Source: Dichomitus squalens LYAD-421 SS1
Taxonomy: Eukaryota > Basidiomycota > Agaricomycetes > Polyporales > Polyporaceae
Direction: 5' to 3'
Assembly: GCF_000275845.1 (NCBI RefSeq)
Contig: NW_006766901.1
Span: 174,722 to 238,721, forward strand
DNA: 64,000 bases
This document shows, piece after piece, positions 35,449 through 47,412 of this stretch. A program made the translations under genes and the position numbers. How positions within the stretch are numbered: the stretch's first letter is position 1; each line of letters begins with the position of its first letter. Under the pieces are notes generated by a model. It did not search any database, was not told the origin of the DNA, and saw nothing but the letters and a program-made list of their open reading frames with translations.

Positions 35449-36490
35449 ATGAGGTTCGCACCACGGCACTTAGTTCCTTACACGCTTCAGCCTCACCGGA
35501 TAAAGAAGCCTCGGATAGCGTATGAGTCAAATTAACGACCATACAATGCTGCGATGACTTACCATCTTCAGTCTTCAAGCTTCAACCGCACAACGTGGGT
35601 CCGGCTGAATTTGACAGAGCGTGGTTGGTGCACCTTCACACCCGGAGATACCTAGGTGTGAAGTATCGTGAGGGAGGTTACGGAACCGGATACTCGCTGC
35701 AATCGCGGCCACAGACAAACCATCTCGCTGCGAGAGGGATATCGCTTCGCACAGTATGTGCCCTCAGCAGCAGGTGAATGCTTGCTCTCCTCTCCGGACG
35801 CGCAGCCTGCACTACACCGGCACCACACCACTGCGGCTTCCTAGACGTCGGGGACATTCTGTAGAGGAGACCCGCAGCCCCGAGAGCCACGGGTAACTGC
35901 GGAGGCTCACTGCTTATTCAATCACTCAGGAGCAAGCGTGTGCCACTGAGAGCCAGTAAGGTATGAGCGCGCGTACCGAGCATTCGACCAATGCCACAAG
36001 GTTCGACAGCATGGAGCTCTGGAGACCCATATGGAGATACTACCGCCGCCTCGGACTAGCGGAGCACGGGTGGGAACGGCCAGGCAGCATTAAGATTCAC
36101 GAGTTCACCCGGCTGAATGGCTACGCTTCAAAAAACTGATAAAATCACCATGTGGAGAAGAAACACGGTTGGGCCTTCGAGAGAAGGTGAAATACACTAT
36201 ACAATGGAGAGGACGCGACACAGCCGCACCTTACTGCGAACTCCACTCTCAGCTATCGATATCTGCGAGACATTGCGAACGCGATCGGGGGTCAGGTCCG
36301 TAGTGCCATTGAACTTGTGCAATGAATGAATGATTCTGCCTCATCGGCACCTTGGCTAATGACAACGATGCCGTGCGGGCGGAGTGCACCAGAGCCCAGA
36401 CTGTCATGATCATCGCAACGTCTCCATCCCCAAAAGCCTGCTACTACGATCCGCAATTCGATACTTCGAATGCATACGGAGGACCGAGTT
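35449..36490. other. Intergenic, nothing confident
   Basis: Contains the 5' flank of the Zn2Cys6 gene, with a GTAAGT...CTAAG intron-like segment at about 35475-35565 that could belong to its leader. Small frames elsewhere show no domain. Confidence 0.35.
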
Positions 36491-36494
36491 GTGG

Positions 36495-37960
36495 TCATCT
36501 TGCAGTAGTATCGGTTCCTGCTCTGCTAACGGATAGGGCACGTGCTGACAGCGCGGTCGTGTGATGCAGACAAGCAAGAATAACGCTGCCATAGACGCAT
36601 TCAGTCGACGATCTAGTCACTAGCCGCGAATGAACGCACCGACTAACTGGCATTGACTCTGAGAGATCGACAACTCGAAGCAAATTAGCAGCTCGCAGCA
36701 CCGGGAGAGCCTCAGAAATCACCATCGCGATAGTTTGCGGGTTCTTTCGTTACCGCACTGCAATCTTGACCACCACCTGTTGCAATCTTGGATACTGGTC
36801 CCGAGACACCATCGGCGCAGAAAAGCCAAGTCCCACAGCCCGACGACATCTTCTCAGGCGGACATATTCCCACCCTTCGAATGAATCTGGACAATTATCT
36901 TCGAAGAGTCGACGGTGCGGGGAGCGTTGTAGAGAATCTATAGGAGAAGACGGCGTAGCGTGTCTCGAAGTTGATGCTGCGCCGGTTCCTCCCAACGCGA
37001 CTCGGAGAGTGATGGACCCCACAAGGTTTGAGGCTTCGCACTGACAGAGTCCCTCTTGGAGAGCCGACCATTCTGACTCCGGCATAGGCACCGCCGGCAT
37101 TGGCAGAGATGAGCGCGAAGGCAGAAATAGGTCAGTAGTAATCCCAAGCCAGGTTGGAGAATGCGGTGTATGATTGATCGACGTACTGGCCCACTGACAT
37201 GAAGAGACAGAGCTCGAAGATGCTAAGCTCCAGGTTCCTGAGACCTTCGTCTTCGTCCCGGATGAACGCGCACACGCCGTGCATTGTCTTTCAACGACCG
37301 GGTGTGGCAGAGTCCAAGTGTGGACACTGAGAAGTAAGGGTGGCATGGTATAACGCGGATTCTTCCTCCCGGTATATGATTCCACTGATTACATGTTGAG
37401 CAGAGGTGGAGAGAGGCGAAAGAAGAGCGCTCCCAGAGGCATGGGTGGCCACTGTCTCGAGCGCGTCTGGTTAGCAAGGGATAGGATTGTCGCGTATGGG
37501 TATTGCACGTTGTTGATCTGAGGCATCAAGAAAGAACCCCGTAGTGTTCGCGGGCGAACCAGCCAAGGCCTGTGGATCGAGGGACTGCAAAGGGCACTGC
37601 CCCCAGATGTGACTCCTGCCACGCTAAAATACGAGGTAGAAAGACCACGAGCGCGGTCAGGTCGGTCGGAAGACCTATCGATGTATTTTCCGACCAAGAG
37701 TCGACAGACAGCTTGCTGATCCATAGTATGATCTGAGTGTGCCGACTCACATATTCGACCAAGTCATCTACGCCGCCGCTAACGTTCTGCTAGAGAAGAG
37801 AATGGGATACGCGACATGAGACCGGCGAGAGCATGCTGAGAAAGTGAGCTTGTCATCTTCTGGATCTAATGTGCCAAGGATCCGTCTGGATACATCCATC
37901 GAGATATCTCCCAGGCGCGGACCAGTTGAGGCTGAGGCGGAGTTTATCTTTGAGAGCCGA
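36495..37960 (-). pseudogene. F-box-like gene, probably decayed
   Basis: The N-terminal part reads GDISMDVSRRILGTLDPEDD and KLTFSACSRRSHVAYPILFS, in the manner of fungal F-box N-termini. Directly after it the frame shifts to GGVDDLVEY, which ends at a canonical intron (GTGAGT...ATCAG, about 37718-37752). Later blocks look coding: LTALVVFLPRILAWQESH, AFIRDEDEGLRNLELSIFEL and ALPVLRAANLLRVVDLSES. The frameshift near 37770 and other breaks suggest a pseudogene, although unrecognised short exons could explain some of them. Confidence 0.4.
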
Positions 37961-39177
37961 ACAATTTCTATCAGGATAACCCGGAACTGAACACTACGCT
38001 AATGCTCACCAACATGGTTTACTACTTGGTAGCAACAGGACAGTCACAGTAAACCATTACATAGAGGCTTACAAGCAGTGCCACGTCATGGTAAGCAGAG
38101 ATGGGCGATGGACTGATGACACTGACACCAGGGGTCGAGCGCGAGAGAGTCTATGGTTTCCAGGCATTGTAGAATCCACTAAAGCCAGAACTCTGGAAGC
38201 TAGAGATAAAGCCTGAGCCATTAGGAGTCACCGCTGCCGACTTTCGGGGTCAAGCACATCTCTAGATGGGGAGCGGACACGAGGGCGGAATTTCGATATG
38301 GAGCTGAAGTTTGCAACCCCGCTCAGTTATGGCGTGATCCGCCATCATCTCCGCTTCGCTGCTTCAGTTCCCCACAAACACCTGCTGAAAGCATCGTGCA
38401 ACCATGATTATGTCTTCATCCTGTCGTACAAGAATGGTTGGGTGGCTCTCATTTCTTCAGTAAGATGAAGCATTGTGGATAAACTGCGCGAGTGTAAGTC
38501 TATACGGATAAATGGCCGTGTAAACTGCTCTTCGATGCTGACTGAATGCTCTACGTAGCTACATGCCTGCGCTGCATGTTGAAGCAACGGCGACCTATAT
38601 TTAGGACACTGCGTCCGTCTTGCAATGAATACTCATACTCAGCTGCAATTCAGTACTGCCAACGAGTGATTCTGAACAGCCGAGCCATCACCCGTGATTG
38701 GCAGCCGTCGGTACGTTTTCGGTTGAATCACGGATACCCAATCTGAATTATGATAGGTAGCCTAGCAGCATGCTCTCTTCAAGACCCAAGTCGACACCTT
38801 CATGTGACCCCCCAGGCTCCATGACTCTTTTCTCCTGAGTTCTCCCTGTGCTGTGTACGTGTTCGTTATAAGGCCCAACCCTCTGATCGGGGCACACGGG
38901 ACGACGGTGCCTCGGCACGGAACTGAACACCTGCGTCATTCGTGGCTCTTGAGGTGTTGAAACCATAGACGTGTGCTATTTTGAGCTTACATCCCTTTGA
39001 GGCTTTTGCGAGCTACGTCCGAGCTTTCAGAGCGAAAGTTGAGGTGTGGCGCGGCCACAGCGGAAACAATGCCGGTATGTTTTTGCACATGGCCAGATAT
39101 ATAACGGAATGTGGTGATGCAAGCCTTGCTCCCTAGACTCACCCTCGACCGAGTGCTGCTTCAGCCCAAGATCCAAG
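37961..39177. other. Intergenic, contains AA9 promoter
   Basis: No coding signal recognised. CAGATATATAACGG at about 39092-39105 lies about 80 bp upstream of the LPMO start and is its likely TATA element. Confidence 0.45.
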
Positions 39178-40940
39178 ATGTTCAAAAAGCTCCTCATCGC
39201 TGCTACTCTCGCCGCCACCGTTGCGGCCCACGCTACCTTCCAGGAGCTATGGATCAACGGCGTTGACCAGGGTTCCTCCTGTGTCCGGCTCCCACAGAGC
39301 AACTCGCCGGTTACCAGTGTCACCACCACTGTACGTTCCCCATTCACCCTACCCCTTTTTTCATGATTTCGGTGTCACAATACTCACGGTTGCCGACGGT
39401 TAGGATATTGCCTGCAATGCCAGTCCTCACAGCAGCGATGGTGTCTGCTCGGTCCTGCGTCAGTCCTGGCTTCCCAATCTTATGTGTGCGTTTCAAACTC
39501 ATCGACGTGGTTCTTCGTAGCCGGTGATCAGGTCACTGTCGAAATGCACCAGCAACCAAACGATCGCTCATGCGCGAACGAGGCTATCGGTGGAGATCAC
39601 TATGGCCCCATCAACGTGAGTAGTCTTCGGGCTGCAGAAAAGGCCTGTCAATCTGATACGTACACTCCGCTCTATAGATCTACATGGCCAAGGTCGATGA
39701 CGCGACGACTGCGGTTGGCTCTGACGCGGCGTGGTTCAAGGTGTCCGAGATGGGTCTCCCTTCAAGCAACCCTGACTACTGGGCCACTGGTGCGCTGAAT
39801 TCTCGCGGCTCATGTAGAGTAATATAACTGAGTGTACCACTATGACAGAGGTATTGAACGTACGTACCGATTGTATGGTGAATGAAACAAGTGGTACTGA
39901 CCTCGGGACGCCCGTGCGCACAGGACAACTGTGGTCACTTCACCTTCACGGTTCCTTCCGACATCGCGCCTGGTAACTACCTCATCCGTGCCGAGGTCAT
40001 CGGTCAGTCGCAATTATCCATTAGCTTCCATCAGTGAGGCTCACGTGCAATTCGTCAGCTCTCCACGTCGCCAGCAGCGTTGGTGGTGCTCAGTACGTAT
40101 TGCCATCCAAGATAGCACGTTGAATGTGGTTGATGGACTCTCACATTCAGGTTTTACATGTCCTGCTACCAAGTCAGCGTAAGTACATCCGTTCTTCGCC
40201 CTTACGCCTATTCTAAGTCATTCCACAGGTCGGCGGTTCCGGCTCTGCCAGTCCCCCAACCGTCAGTTTCCCCGGCGCGTACAGCGCAGAGGACCCCGTA
40301 AGCACCCTTTAATCTTGTAATATGAGCCCAATGTTGATCTCGTTGTGCTCGAAGGGCATCCTCATCAACATCTACACCCAACTTAACAGCTACGATAGTA
40401 CGTAGACTTCACTTATCGGCCGTATCATCCTGACCTGACGTCCGCCGCGCATAGTCCCCGGACCGGCTCCCTACGGGACGACCTCGCCGACCGTCGCGGC
40501 TACTCCCTGGCCCACGACCGCTACGTGGAACACGGCTCTCCAGCCGTCCACCGTGCCTACTCAGGTTCCTGGGGGCGGTGCTGCCCCAACCTCTCCGGCG
40601 TCGCCGTCTAAGCCGTCCACCACGCCCGTCACCACTCCCGCCACCACGCCTGTCACGACGTCGAGGCCGTCCACTACGCCTGTGTCCGCACCCTCGCCTT
40701 CTCCGACCGGACAGACCGCTTCGCTCTACGGACAGTGTGGCGGTATCGGCTGGACAGGCCCAACGGTCTGCGCATGTGCGTTCTCATCTCCCTGCTGCCC
40801 CAATTAGACCGATTGCTGATGTCCTCTATTGTAGCTGGAACCTGCGTGGCGACAAATAGCTGTGAGTATCTTCCTTATTTGATATACCCACCTCGAGGCT
40901 AATATTGTGCGCAGACTACTCTCAGTGCGTCCCGTCTTGA
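39178..40940 (+). CDS. AA9 lytic polysaccharide monooxygenase with CBM1
   Basis: Secreted copper enzyme that oxidatively cleaves cellulose. Signal peptide MFKKLLIAATLAATVAA is followed directly by the copper-brace His of HATFQELWINGVDQGSS. Further blocks: DIACNASPHSSDGVCSV, VTVEMHQQPNDRSCANEAIG with GGDHYGP (second copper His), YMAKVDDATTAVGSDAAWFK, NCGHFTFTVPSDIAPGNYLI, ALHVASSVGGAQFYMSCYQ (axial Tyr region) and DPGILINIYTQL. A Pro/Thr/Ser linker (about 40460-40710) leads to the CBM1 SLYGQCGGIGWTGPTVC, finished over two small exons as AGTCVATNS and YYSQCVPS. At least ten introns. One internal exon is only 11 nt (AGGTATTGAAC, near 39850). Using donor GTCAGT near 39460 keeps frame into PGDQVTVEM. 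The gene appears intact. Confidence 0.92.
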
Positions 40941-41367
40941 AGTGACCAAGATGTCAGAGTAGGGAGGGCAAGGAAAAGCGTCCGTGCTGAGTCGATATAC
41001 ACTACGTTGTACGCATTGCTGCAGGTGCACCATGCTTTCTCAGGTCATGAATGGAATGCGGGCAAGACATTAGCCCAAATCCCGCGTGTCTGCAGCTGTT
41101 AAGACTCGAGGTGCCGGGAAGCTCGCATGTTCCCCGGACGGTGCAACAACTATTAAGCTTCTATGGCGTCAACTAAGGGCGAGAGGTCGTGATATCCTCG
41201 GATGGTCGGCTGGTAGTCGGAGCTGAGGCCGTCGGATCGCTGCATCGGAACGAATGTTGTAACAATGCCATAAAGTCAAACAGTACATTGCTCTGGTGTG
41301 GTTATTACATATGCCCAGGATCTCGACGTGCGACACGCTTTCATCGGCATGCCTTCGCTCGCAGGAC
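40941..41367. other. Convergent 3' intergenic region
   Basis: The 3' flanks of the AA9 gene (plus) and SET copy 2 (minus) meet here. Nothing else seen. Confidence 0.5.
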
Positions 41368-42443
41368 TCAGGTCTCCGGACCGCTCAGCTTCGCTCGGGG
41401 AAGAAGGCCGAACGACCGATGTTGACGTACATCCTTCATGTACGTGGCCATTCTCTTCGCATCCTCGCTGTCTGGGCCTCGGATTACGGAAAACGCCTCC
41501 CACGCTTTCGTGACCCATGCTTTCGCATTCTTGACGTCCGAAACGCCTGGATCAGTAGAGCATGAGCCAGAGCGAGGAATCACCGGACAACGATACTCAC
41601 TAACGCAGAACTGGAATGCATCGTAATAGAATGAGGCGTGACACTCGAGCAAATTCTCTTCTGCTAAGAGACGAAGTGCCAACTTGACCTTTGGTCGCAG
41701 TTCCGTCAATTGCTGGTCTATCTCGAGCAATAACAACCACTCACCTTCCGAACGCCAACAGACGGAGTATTTCCGCAAGCTCCGATCTCGTCATACAGCT
41801 TGGCGATAGCATTACGACGCTCGTCGCTCTCCTTGAGGGAAGCTCCCTCCCTTGAGCATGCGACGCACTGGCACACGAAACGGAATGACGACTCCAACCT
41901 GCGTCGCCTATCATCGCGCGCCTTCCACAGGTCGCCGTAGCAAATGCACAGCTCTTCGCCCTCCGCGATGTCGCTGGTGGCCCAGAACGCGATCTTCTGG
42001 AGATCCTCGTTCCAGTAATTGTTCACGTTGGGCTGGCAAGACGAGTTGAAGCGTGAACCGATGACGAAGATCGCCGCACTGGCTGCGGCATGCCCTCTGC
42101 TTGCGTCGTTGTCCCCGCATGGAAGCGCATTTGTCTTGAAGATTCCGAGGGGAGGAGAGTAGTCGCCTTTGAGAGCATTTGCGAGGGAGAAGTACCGCCT
42201 CTGGTCGTTGTCAGAGAGGGAGGATAGCGCGGCTAGGACCGTTGCGATTGAATGAGGCTGAGACTGAGAGAGGAGAGGCTCTTCCGCTAGGATCAGCTCG
42301 CCTCGAGCAATCGGGCGTGTTGCGACGAGACCCTTCCCCTTCCCTGGAATGTCCTGCATGGTGAACGATGCTGAGAAGTCATAGTCACGTACATCAATAG
42401 CGTTCACAGAAGGATTGGAAGCAGCTCGCGCACCGTCACTCAT
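41368..42443 (-). CDS. SET-domain protein, copy 2 (SMYD-like)
   Basis: Paralogue of the protein at 28.9-30.3 kb without its long N-terminal extension. The ATG at 42443 opens MSDGARAASNPSVNAIDVRD. The SET core is GKGLVATRPIARGELILAEE, SRFNSSCQPNVNNYWN and GEELCICYGDLWKARDD, with post-SET Cys FVCQCVACS. Two introns (about 41690-41746 and 41550-41605) lead to VKLALRLLAEENLLECHASF and VSDVKNAKAWVTKAWEAFSV, matching copy 1. The catalytic NHSC motif of copy 1 is NSSC here, a His-to-Ser change at a position normally conserved for cofactor binding, so activity may be reduced or altered. Confidence 0.85.
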
Positions 42444-43133
42444 GATGGGTTTGGACTAGTCGTAACTACGACTCTCTCAGCACTCTCAATTTCAGGCCTT
42501 AGTAGAGACGTAGAGAGCTACCGCAGCAGCCAACCCGCACAGCGGAAGGTTTTGGCGTCTCAGGTTGCAAGCAGGAAACGAGCTGGTGCTTCGTATGATA
42601 AGATGACCGCCAGCAAGATAGCGGACTACTGCATTGTATGCGCGATGTGACGTATATACGCTCTCAGTGGTTCGTGAATATTAAATCCCTGGATACAGTC
42701 ATTGAGGGAGCAGTGCGATTTGACGTCAGCGTTTAGACTCTGGAGTGCGCCTGGTACAGAATATTAAGCGACATCAATAGGCTGAAATGCTTGCTCTCCC
42801 AGTACACTCACATCGAACAGAATTGTGTTTCAGATACACGGCGAAAGACAGGAACCTATCATGATATTGTAGCACGAGTAGACTTCTGCATTGCCGTCAT
42901 AGAGAGGCGGAGTGATGATGGCTGCAGAGAAAGACGAGATGCAACGAATCAACGCGTTCCGCGATCGCCAGCAAGCTATAGACGCCCACCTTCCAGCTCT
43001 ATCCCTCACGCTCACCTCCTGCCTCCAGCTAGCCGTCGAAGGCGGCGACGACGACCACCCACGACTATTCCTCACGACAGTGCAGGCCGCTACACAGACC
43101 TCATATAATACTGCTCGCATCTCTGTCCTCTCG
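42444..43133. other. Intergenic, divergent between SET copy 2 and p24 gene
   Basis: 690 bp with a pyrimidine-rich part before the p24 start. A frame from 42915 runs into the p24 signal peptide, but the ATG at 43134 gives a normal p24 N-terminus. Confidence 0.5.
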
Positions 43134-44111
43134 ATGGTCTCCCCCGCACACACCGGCCTGCGCGCCCTACCCTTCCTCTTCGTCGCTCTGCTCGTCTGCC
43201 TCTCCCAGCCAGCGTCCGCCATCAAGTTCAACCTTCCTGCAAGTAGATACCCGCCGGCGAAGTGTATCTGGAATGCGGCGCACCCAGGTGCCCTCGTGAT
43301 CATCACCGCGAATGTCGGCCCCGGGGAGGGCCAGCGGCTCGATATCGAGGTCGTCGACTCGAGCGAGCACAAGAACGTGTATCTGAGTAAGAAGAACATC
43401 AGCGGGGAGAAGCGGTTTGCCATCACTGCCCATGCGGAAGAGGATATTGGGGTCTGCTTCCGGAATTACCTCGAAGCAGGTGAGTAGGACGCTTCGGAAC
43501 GAGCGGGCGACTGGACGACTGAATATTGCCTGCACATAGGTGTCAGTGATAGTAAGGGGCGTTCGCGAGTAGTTGACCTCGACGTCGACATTGGTGCGGA
43601 TGCAGTTGACTACAAGTACGTGTCTGCTATGTCGGTCTACCAATCCTCCGCTGAACGTCTGCTACGTTCGTAGCGCAATCGCGAACCAGGAATCCCTCTC
43701 CGGGCTGGAGACAGAGATGAGAAAACTCGAGGGCGTAGTCAAGGAGATCCTGGACGAGATGGAGTACCTCCGGGGACGCGAAGAGCGTTTTCAGGCAACC
43801 AATAGTGCGTAATCTCGCTCCCTTGCTCTCCTTTCCTTCGATTCCTTCGCCATCTCGCCATCCCGATCTACATTGCAGTGCATTTCCGTTCTCTGCTTGC
43901 CGACATCGCATTGCGCCACCTCCACCCTGCCCTACCCTTGTCGATCCTGTGTCTGTATGGTGAACTTCGCTAACGATGCTTTTGCGTAGTCTCAACAAAC
44001 AAGCGCGTACAGAACTTCGCGTGGTTCATATTCGTGTCTCTCTTTGGCCTCGGCGTTTGGCAGATATTCCACCTTCGCGCTTTCTTCAAGCGCAAGTACC
44101 TTATCGACTGA
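43134..44111 (+). CDS. erv25: p24-family cargo receptor, Erv25/p24-delta type
   Basis: Type I membrane protein of COPII/COPI vesicles cycling between ER and Golgi. The start MVSPAHTGLRALPFLFVALL gives a signal peptide cleaved near ASA; the GOLD domain begins IKFNLPASRYPPAKCIWNAA and contains the paired Cys CIW and GVCFRNYLEAG. Three introns join GVSDSKGRSRVVDLDVDIGA, AIANQESLSGLETEMRKLEG and a coiled-coil (VKEILDEMEYLRGREERFQ). The membrane helix is FAWFIFVSLFGLGVWQIFHL, and the tail is RAFFKRKYLID with the usual aromatic/basic sorting signals. About 215 residues, full length for the family. Confidence 0.93.
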
Positions 44112-45328
44112 GCTACTACTATGTAGGCTGCGAGGGTAATACATGCTATTCTTATTGCGGAATGTCGTCACTTCTGCCTCTTGTCTGGCTGGTACGCCCA
44201 TTCTGCCGGTCGGTCATGTGAGGTGATTGTAAGTGAGCATTGCCTACTATGCGGAGTCTGGAAATCACTCTCTAAAGATTCACGTATGCTTTTCAGGTCC
44301 TGATGACAGCCTGTGACCAACGACGTGCAAGAGTACTCGAGTATAGATCCGCAAGTCAACTCATCTATTGTCCCAAACTACTCCAAGAGCGGACATGCAC
44401 CGGCACATTGTGCGGAAGGTGTGTTTGTATTGCTTATCAACTTTGATTAGGAGGGTTCTCTTAGGCGTTTTCCCTCGGCGCACATGTGCAAAACATCGCC
44501 CAGTAGAACCACGGTTAAAATGAACGTACTCCTGATGTGGCGTATGTATACAGATGCTCTCAACCACCTTTGCGAGGTAGTACTGCGGCCCGCCTATTCA
44601 TTGCTCTCGTATGTCTGTCGCTGCAATCTGTTTAGCCAATGTACACATACGCAGACCTCACGATTGCCAGCATGGTAGAAATAGCTGCCACGCCACCGCC
44701 CCGGGGCGATTGGCCATATCGAGGTCAGATCTAGATACGAAGGGTCACATCAGACTAGTTGCAGGCAATAGGTTGTCAGCGCTTCAGCAATGGCACCTGC
44801 TGACCTGGCCGCAGCCTCAATGTCCACGTTCCCGATAGAACTATAGTAAGTTAGACACTCCGCTTTAGTGGCGTCTCAGTGTCTTCAAAGCGACTTGTGG
44901 GCCACACTCCCCAGGCAACGAGCTAACAGCTTGTACTCACCGTCACTGCCCACGAGACTGTAGAGTCAGGTGAGCCACCTGCGTTTCCCTTCGCTAGTCT
45001 TCACTCGAGGCAATCGATGTCTTTATGACGGAACTTTCCGAGCATGCGGTTTCAGGGCGGGAGGTGAGCTTTCAACTCTCCTTCCGCAGCGTTGCGCGCA
45101 ATGACCTAAGGATCTTCGTGTAGCCAGCATTGGGCAGCCACGGGACAGACCCCCTTGCTACGCAATCCCAATAGTCGGACACCTCGCTCTTGATAGCGCT
45201 CCGCTCAAATCCATCTACTGTCTTCAGACTCTTCATGTTCTCGCATCACTCCATATCGATCTTCTGAAGCAGTACTCTACATACGTACTCTAACGACCTC
45301 CCCATATCCGACTTAGCGCTTTCCAACG
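44112..45328. other. Intergenic, nothing recognised
   Basis: 1.2 kb without a convincing exon. The final 100 bp contain the leader of the HNH-like copy D. Confidence 0.45.
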
Positions 45329-46462
45329 ATGTCTGACACACTCGACGTTTGCCTCATCGATCCGAATCTTGCGCCACCTACCCGACCGCCCAGCGCGCTC
45401 AGCACGAACAGTGACACCTCCTACTTCGCGTTATACGAGGAGTCCGAGTCCGAGCAGGTCGACCCAGATAACCGCCCTCCTGAGTACCTCCCTCGTCGCA
45501 TCGTCGTTGAGACCATCCGCCGGCATGGATGGGAGTGCCTGCTCTGCGGGCGGGGAGACGACCTGACGGTCGTGCGTGCGGTGCTGCAGCACGAGAACGA
45601 AGGTGCCAGCGAAGACGTAAGTTGTATCCGTAAGCATGTCATGGTGTAGATGGAGACTAACACTGCGACTCTACACGGCCCGTATAGCCGATCTCGTGGC
45701 TGAAGTCCTTCGGCCTTCTTCCACCTGGGTATGAACGCGACGACTGGACGAATCTGATGACCCGTATGTGTCTTCAGCAGCAGGGGAGTCATTTGTGCTG
45801 ATGTCCGCCAGTGTGCGGGTTGCATGCGAGAGCATACGACGAGGGTGTCTGGCGTTGGGTGCCGTGTGCGAAGTACCGACGACAAATGTTTAGCGCCCTT
45901 CCCGCTCGCGCGAACGCTTTGGAGAATGGAGATGGAGACGTCACCATGACCGATGATATCGCTGACGAGGTTCCGACCCATCCCCGGGATCCTTGACTTT
46001 CAATGCTCATTATCGCATCCCTAGACTTCCAAGGAACTCGACGACTCCTCACTGAGTCCTATCTCTCCGTCCGACGCGGGGGTACCCGCCGAAACTCTCG
46101 TCGACGACGGCATTTCGGGCACTACCAGAAAGACGGAGATTCGCTTCCAACCCGTGCGTCGTCCCTCCGTGCACTTACAGTCCGCCATGTCATCCGATTT
46201 CGGCTCGCAGATGGAAACCCCTCAATTTGACGTGCTCGTATTGCGACCAGAATCGATGCCAGCTGTCCCGAACGCGCTTTCAAAGTCATCCGCCGCTGTA
46301 TGGCGCGAGTGGCGAACGCTCATCCTCAACCCTTACGTCGCCTATGCATCTTCCTTGGAGGTGATCGGGGTCGCAGATTCGGCCTCGCAAGATGTCCTAT
46401 TGCAAGGAGTGTCCAAGGAGTGTTTGGATATACGATCAAGGTGGGAAGCCGTTGCCGCGTAG
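45329..46462 (+). CDS. Fungal HNH-like nuclease-family protein, copy D
   Basis: The best-resolved family member. The ATG at 45329 opens MSDTLDVCLIDPNLAPPTRP; a proline/acid-rich leader precedes RRIVVETIRRHGWECLLCGR (CxxC). Introns near 45620-45687 and 45763-45811 join PISWLKSFGLLPPGYERDDW, TNLMT and LCGLHARAYDEGVWRWVPCA. An intron starting GTTCCG (about 45969) and ending CCCTAG (46024) leads to TSKELDDSSLSPISPSDAGV. The C-terminal block is FDVLVLRPESMPAVPNALSK and WREWRTLILNPYVAYASSLE, ending at 46462. It aligns block for block with copy A 33 kb away. Function unknown; a classic HNH metal His is not evident. Confidence 0.75.
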
Positions 46463-47412
46463 CAGGACACTACTATAGCTTGTGGGCATCGAGGCCAACT
46501 CTAGTGAATGCGTGTTGTGTTTGTTCGTATCGGATATAAGTATAACAACCATTCCGTCGTGTATGAACTGACTGTACCCTGCAAGGACACGTGAATCCAT
46601 TCTACTGAGCTTCGAGAGGGAACCCATGGGACGTGACACAACTTGTATGTGCCCTGCGACAGCCTTGGTCTTTGAGTAGGGTATTCTCAACGTGTAGGCT
46701 CATCAGGTTCAGGTACGCTGAGTTCCATTCATGTGGAGTGCCTTATGATCTTGTGGACCTGTTGGATTGGCTTAGCAGAATGAACATACATGGGCTCCCA
46801 CACAGCTTGAGGTTGTACAGGATTTGGATCAAACCTACCATATTTAGCCGAGTGCCTTCAAAATATGACATTCGTTTCGATTCACAGCACAGATCGATTC
46901 TAAGATCTAAGTACTGAGCATCGAGTACGTATCTGAATCGACAGAGTCCCCAAACCCCAGCTCTAACGCACGCACCACGCTTCGCTCTGGCCTACCCCGA
47001 GTTTGTCGGGATGCGGTGAGACCAGAGACGACATCCCCTCCTTCTCTATCGAGAGCGGAGACCCCGAGCTAACGAATGGGTAGATCGGAGAACGAGCTTC
47101 GCCAAGAGCGCCTGGGTCGCAGTGTCCGTGGTTTCCGAGTCGTCTGAATAACCCGTTGCGCTTCCCGACTGTCCTCGATGCGGTAGCAAAGGGAAGATAT
47201 GCCCGCGTCACCTTCCCTCATCCGGTCCGTAGAACAGATGATTTAACGTCATCCAGTTGGGCCTCGGGGTTGCGGAGAATAGCATCGATTGACCAACGGC
47301 TGAGAGAGAGTCGCTCAGGGTACAGAAAACCTAGAACATCCCGACATGTGTAAGTAGAGAAACGAGAAGTATGGACCTACACAAGAGCGCAGGGGGAAGT
47401 GCCGTCCGAGAA
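46463..47412. other. Intergenic, nothing recognised
   Basis: Open frames below 100 codons only, and no splice-consistent product. Confidence 0.45.

Noticed and set aside
42915..43133. In-frame N-terminal extension of the p24 protein
   Set aside because: The ATG at 43134 directly precedes a typical signal peptide; an extension would bury it.
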